From assembly GCA_034336665.1 (NCBI GenBank), contig CM067568.1, forward strand, positions 7,895,165-7,959,164: a DNA stretch of 64,000 bases, given 5' to 3'. The stretch comes from Luscinia megarhynchos. Lineage: Eukaryota; Chordata; Aves; Passeriformes; Turdidae. Shown here one piece after another: positions 59,401 to 64,000 of the stretch (position 1 is its first letter; each line of letters begins with the position of its first letter). The translations under genes and the position numbers were made by a program. Below the pieces are notes generated by a model. The model did not search any database. It worked only from the letters and a program-made list of their open reading frames with translations, and was not told where the DNA came from.

Positions 59401-61670
59401 GACTCGATGCTCTTGAAGGTCTCTTCCAACCCAGTGATTGTGTGATTCTGTGTGATTCTGTGAACTGCAGGTCCTTAACCCCTTGAGGAAATTCTGGAAA
59501 CATGTGGAAGCCTTCTCCTACCAACTTTCCCTCACTTTTAATCACTTAAACTCTAAGGAAAACCCTGAATTATTCCTATTTTCTTTATCCCAACTTGTTT
59601 TCCAAGTACCAGATTACCATACTTCTACCCAAATCAAATCAGAAGTTTCCAGTCTCAAACTCAGGGCTAATGAGGTACTAAATATGTGGCTCTGCATGTC
59701 TCAACAAGGCAGGCAAGGATGTCAACACTAAGGAGAAGCTTCCATGGGAACTCAAAACATATTTGAGAGTTGTTTGAGCCAAGCTATGGCACAAAAATAG
59801 GGAAGAGAAGAACCTGAACAAAAACTACAAAGAATATGGCTGGGGGATGTTAACATGGGATAACTTCTAGTGCTGTTAGTGGGATAAGTGGGAAATAAGC
59901 TGAGGAAAATGCTGGGTACAGGAGTCATGGAGGTGGCACATGCTGAAGTTACTCCTTAATACAAGAGATTTTGTAACCTCTGGGGAAGTGATTTCTCTCA
60001 TCAGCCTTGTTTCTCACACCTCAGACTTCACCATGACAGCAATTACCTACAAGAGAGGCCAGAAAGGGGAGACAGAATAAAGGACACACCAGCTCTACAT
60101 AAAAATTACACGTAAAATCAGCTGGATGATCACACTCCCACTGCTCTCTTGTTAGAGCAAGAAGTAATAAATAAAGCAACTGAAAGCTTTATCAGTCCAC
60201 ATGACTTTCCCTCTTGTTATCCTGATTAATTTAGATATTATCTGTCCTACCAACAGCAGAAAATCAGTGAAAGCATTTCACAACTGCACTATTTCAAGCA
60301 GAGTATTTAAAACTTGGTCCTCCTGCAACGTGAAAACAGAGTTAAGCTTATGCCTAGTTCTATACATTATTTCAGTGATGTCCAAATCTATCAGTCCCTC
60401 TCCTCCTCCCTCTCCTCCTATAAACACAGACACTTTATTTTAGAATAAGGGTCAGAGGGAGCCAGAAATCCTTCAGAAATCCTTGGCTCTTCCAAATAAT
60501 CTTATATTACTGCATTGCTAAACTGACCTCTCACTCTCCAGTGTATCTGGAATATTCTAAACCAATTTCCACTTCACACTGCCAATCTGTGGGGGAGAGA
60601 GGGATTAATGTTGCATAATTCCTAATTTCTTAGTCCTGTATGTCAGAACCATAATTACTTCCTTTCCTAATCTCCAGAGAGTGATGTCCAAATGAAGAGA
60701 GTGTTTGGAAAAGGCCAAAGGAACAGCCTAGCAATTCTAAATATGTTGGAATTATGAAGGAAAGGAACAAAATCAATCTCAAATTGTAAAGTCAAGAATT
60801 AGGAAAGGAAAGGAACAAAACCCATCCACAATTAGCAGGTATGGAAGGTGAAACATGGTTCTCACTTGTGGTGAAAAGTCAGCAGAGAGGTTTCATAAGA
60901 TGGTGATTATGTTGCCGTCACACACTAATGGTGAGGATGGGGAAATGCAGAAAAAAAGCTGGAACTATTTTAGTTGCAAAAGACCTTTTACAGTCATGTT
61001 CTTAAAGCAAATCTGGAGAGAATCTTGTGACAGAGTCTACAGTAAATGCACATTTTCTCCTGGAAAGGAAGGCAGAGAGGGGCATTCCTCATATTTGTGC
61101 CACTGCATCCCCTCCTTTTCTTATAAAAGAGAGGGATTGTGCATTTCAAGAGATGAGGAAGCACAAAGAGATGAAGAACAGCAAGCAGCCAGCTAGGATT
61201 TGCTTGCACATTACAAGCTGTGTCCACATCCTACACAGACTCACAGACCCCATTTGTAGGAAGATTTGTTTGTTTTAGTGTTTGGGGAAAACTCCAAACT
61301 CATTCCAGCTGCTGAGTAAAGATCCACCCAGCCTTCCCACCTAAGGTGTGTCAGCAGGTACAGGCAGGCCCCATCAGCCATCAGGGTGAAAACATATTGC
61401 ACAACCCTCCAAATTACCTTCCTGAGAAGCTGCTTCTGTAATATTTGGACACAACTTGTGTGTCTTTCACTGCACCTCCTGAGAAGCACTTCCTTTGCAG
61501 TTCTTTGCACTAACAAAACCCAGCTAGAAATCACATTATTCTGCAAAATTGAAACACACAAATATAAATTGCAGTGACTTTTCATTTGGAGAAAAATGTT
61601 GCAACCATCACCTGAAAAAGTGACTGGTCCTTTCATACTTGTTTCTTTCTTCTTTCCTCCCTTTGCTGTT

Positions 61671-61782
61671 TGTGGGAAGTGTTCCAGGCCAGGCTGGAGA
61701 AAGCTGTTCTAGTGGAAGGTGTCTCTATGCATGGAACTGGATGGGCTTTAAGGTCCCTTCCAACCCAATCCATTCCATGAAG
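61671..61782 (+). repeat. CR1 LINE 3' tail
   Basis: Sense CR1 end: 'gtgttccaggccaggctgga' then 'ttaaggtcccttccaaccca' and 'atccattccatga'. About 110 bp. Confidence 0.88.
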
Positions 61783-62614
61783 AGTATTATGTCCTTTAAC
61801 AATCTCACCCCATTTTATCAACTACATGTTTAAGGATTATGCTATGTGGTGGCACAGGTACAGAATGTGCTTCATGGCACCTCTCTGTCTCCAAACAGAA
61901 TGACTTCCTGTTTTCTGGTGAGCACTAGAATATTTCAAATAAAGTAAATTAATTTAATTACTTAGCTTTGGCTGTCTTAAAATGCACAATGTAAATGATT
62001 TATGTGTTCTTGCTCTATAATCATGTAAGGAAATGCATAGCATAAATTAGATCCAGAGATAATTATCTCCTCCATTGACAAGAAAACCCAGCAGCAGCTT
62101 AGACACGATGCTTGACCCCATAAAGATGGACAAGATGAATCTGATTTAATATATCCTTCAGTGCCATTGTTGACAAGGTCCTTTTTCTAAAAAGTCATTG
62201 CTGCAGGCAGCACAGGTTTTAGATTTAAAGAAAACTGGAATACTTGAGATCTAATCAGCATTTCTTTGTATTCCTTTCCTTTGTTAAGGACAGTGACCAG
62301 CTTAGCTCTTCATCTTCTCTTTCATAAGTGAAATGATGGAGTTCTTAAAGGAACTGTGCTTTCAGAAAAAAAGTCTGCAAAAGCAGTTGAAATAGAAAAT
62401 CAAAGAATTAAAATATCCCTTTGCAGAATCACACTCTTAAAATTAGCTTTTACAACTTCCTCACCTTTAAGAATGAGCCTAATTAATTCTCCTTTATTCT
62501 CCCCAGGGGAGACAAAACATTAAAACCCCAGTCAAGTTATTCAGCCAGTCTCAACTGAGAACTGGTGTTTTTCACATGTAGAATTGTCTTACAAAATCCT
62601 AGACACCCACTCAC

Positions 62615-62686
62615 TCCGTGAGGACAATCTTGTCACTTTTATTGGAGGGAAACGAGGGGGAGCGGAGCCGAGGGATGTAATTCATC
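62615..62686 (-). other. Candidate 72-nt exon or conserved element
   Basis: On the minus strand 'ggtgacag' precedes and 'gtgagtgg' follows a 72-nt segment. It is CpG-richer than its surroundings and open in one frame (MNYIPRLRSPSFPSNKSD, then KIVLT). The segment would be phase-symmetric (split codons at both ends). I do not recognise the protein. The polypyrimidine tract is weak. If read without splicing the frame ends in TGA right at the donor. Confidence 0.25.
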
Positions 62687-64000
62687 CTGTCACCCAGGAG
62701 CCATTATCAAGATCAAAAGGGAGGAACTGTATTTTGTAGCTGGACCAGTTCCTTGCTCAACCTGTGCCCAGCACCACCTCGGTTACCCAACTGTCTTGTT
62801 TCACCTGGAGTGGCTAGATCTACATTTCATCACAACCCATCCTTTCTTTTGGGGTTTTCTTCCTCCTGCATCCCTCTGAAGGGCAAAGAAGCAGAAATGG
62901 GAAGTTAATGCTACCTAAACCTCACAATTCTTTCTTGTCAAATAATTTATCTAAACTAACCTATAAACTGTATAGTTTATCTGTATTTTGTCTTGCAGTT
63001 GCATTTGGAAACATGAATTTGCATAGGTGATATAGGCACAGGACAACTTCACATCCCTGGGTGCACAAGAGCACAGGGATTTATTAACTGCAACTTCAGT
63101 GTTGGAAAATAAAGGCTACAACTCAGACAATCAAAACCAGTGTCTTTGCATATGTGTAATAACCATACCTCTTGGAAACTTCTTGCCCATCGATTAGGAA
63201 CCTTAAAAATAATTAAATATTCCTTTCACAGTAGTGTCCAACATATAAAGAGCAGATAATACAATTCAATAAATCAATAGAAAGGGTGTTATGCACAGAT
63301 AAGTGAGTGCTGCATTGCAGTGCCTCCTTTAGGAGGGTTTTAAATCATAAACCTCTTCATACAGGGCAAATGAGTCATTGCTCCTGCTCAGGGACAAAAC
63401 CAGCAGTTCAGTTAAATGTTTGCTTTATTCTTCTTACCTATAATCAGAATGTGTCATTTTTCAGGCAGAAACTTTAATTATCTTCTCAAAAAAACATTTA
63501 AAAAATCTATAAAGTTGAAAGTGTTATGGAATGCACTTTAAAGAAAAGATTGACTGGTCTCAGTCAGTAGAATAAAAGCATTCATAAAGTATAAAAAATA
63601 CTTAAATATTACCTTGCACAATCCCTGCAGAGCTTCCATGGATCAGCAATGATTTATCACTATCCTTTCCCGATGTGATTAGATAAGTTATCTCAAGAAT
63701 CAAATTATTTGCTGTAGATAATCAATTGCTCAAAGTCTACAAACCTGCTGTGGCTAATGATTATTAATGTTGATCAGATTATTTAAAGCTCCCTTGGTAT
63801 TTTTCAAGTATTATTTTATGCTCTCCAATCAAAACTAACTTGTATTATTGAAAGAAATATTTGTAAAAGTACAGTTTAACTATTCCCAGCTGTTTCTTAT
63901 TTAAACTTTTTCTGAGTCAGTAAACAAAGAGTAAATGTTCACAGGAATTTGCCAGAGTATGCACCATTTAAAACTACCTAAGCAAAACAGAAGGTTAAAA

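Larger units (their letters stand above)
55650..59461 (+). mobile_element. Nearly full-length, inactive CR1 non-LTR retrotransposon
   Basis: A single sense-oriented CR1 of about 3.8 kb. In order it has an ORF1 remnant, an ORF2 remnant (endonuclease, then reverse transcriptase) and a 3' region that ends in the diagnostic octamer repeats ('gtgattctgtgtgattctgtg' type) at about 59438-59461. Most CR1 copies are 5'-truncated to a few hundred bp, so this length is uncommon. Several frameshifts and in-frame stops break both frames, so it cannot be autonomous. The left boundary is approximate: no clear 5' UTR is recognised. Confidence 0.9.
59462..64000. other. Intergenic DNA, right end of the window
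   Basis: AT-rich sequence with one CR1 tail (61.67 kb) and one GC-richer, exon-like segment (62.6 kb). I looked for ETS-domain coding text of ELF5 (the next gene in mammals) on the minus strand and found none. Other short open frames show no family similarity. Confidence 0.6.

Noticed and set aside
60855..61196. 113-codon plus-strand open frame
   Set aside because: It has no recognisable domain, no splice or promoter context and ordinary base composition, so it is likely chance.
59462..64000. Possible ELF5 exons, expected from mammalian gene order
   Set aside because: No ETS or pointed-domain coding text was found on either strand, so ELF5 is presumably beyond the window or displaced.

Overview
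This window is vertebrate nuclear DNA, most likely from a bird. It has GT-AG split genes with short introns, CpG-island promoters and AT-rich intergenic DNA. CR1 LINE fragments are the only interspersed repeat family I can recognise. The gene order ABTB2 - CAT matches human 11p13. No bacterial, plasmid or phage features are present.

Layout. (1) 1-7664: 5' part of a long ABTB2 intron 1, minus strand. (2) 7665-8526: ABTB2 coding exon 1 under a CpG island reaching about 9.2 kb; the other ABTB2 exons lie to the left of the window. (3) 9.2-25.9 kb: intergenic DNA between the divergent ABTB2 and CAT promoters, with two oppositely oriented CR1 fragments (13.5-14.7 kb) and an isolated CpG-rich islet (16.5-16.9 kb). 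(4) 25.9-38.5 kb: the whole catalase gene, CAT, plus strand, 13 coding exons. (5) 38.5-44.5 kb: convergent CAT-FADS spacer. (6) 44,544-52,309: a complete 12-exon FADS1-like front-end fatty acyl desaturase on the minus strand. (7) 52.5-64 kb: intergenic DNA dominated by one nearly full-length but broken CR1 element (about 55.65-59.46 kb) that keeps remnants of both its ORFs, plus smaller CR1 pieces and one exon-like 72-nt segment at 62.6 kb.

The gene models were built by hand from splice sites, reading phase and family knowledge. Every CAT and FADS1-like exon boundary has AG/GT and the phases join up. CAT has one defect: an extra A in coding exon 12 (37581-37583) shifts the frame and gives a stop at 37593-37595. 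That removes the last 29 residues, including the peroxisomal targeting tail, although exon 13 still encodes that tail in the old frame. This is either a sequence error or a real truncating change, and it is the most important item to check.

CAT (peroxisomal hydrogen peroxide removal) and the desaturase (ER, polyunsaturated fatty acid synthesis) are unrelated enzymes that sit tail to tail. ABTB2 is a BTB/ankyrin protein. Nothing in the sequence shows that the three genes act together. I found no CRISPR, tRNA, rRNA or prokaryote-like system.
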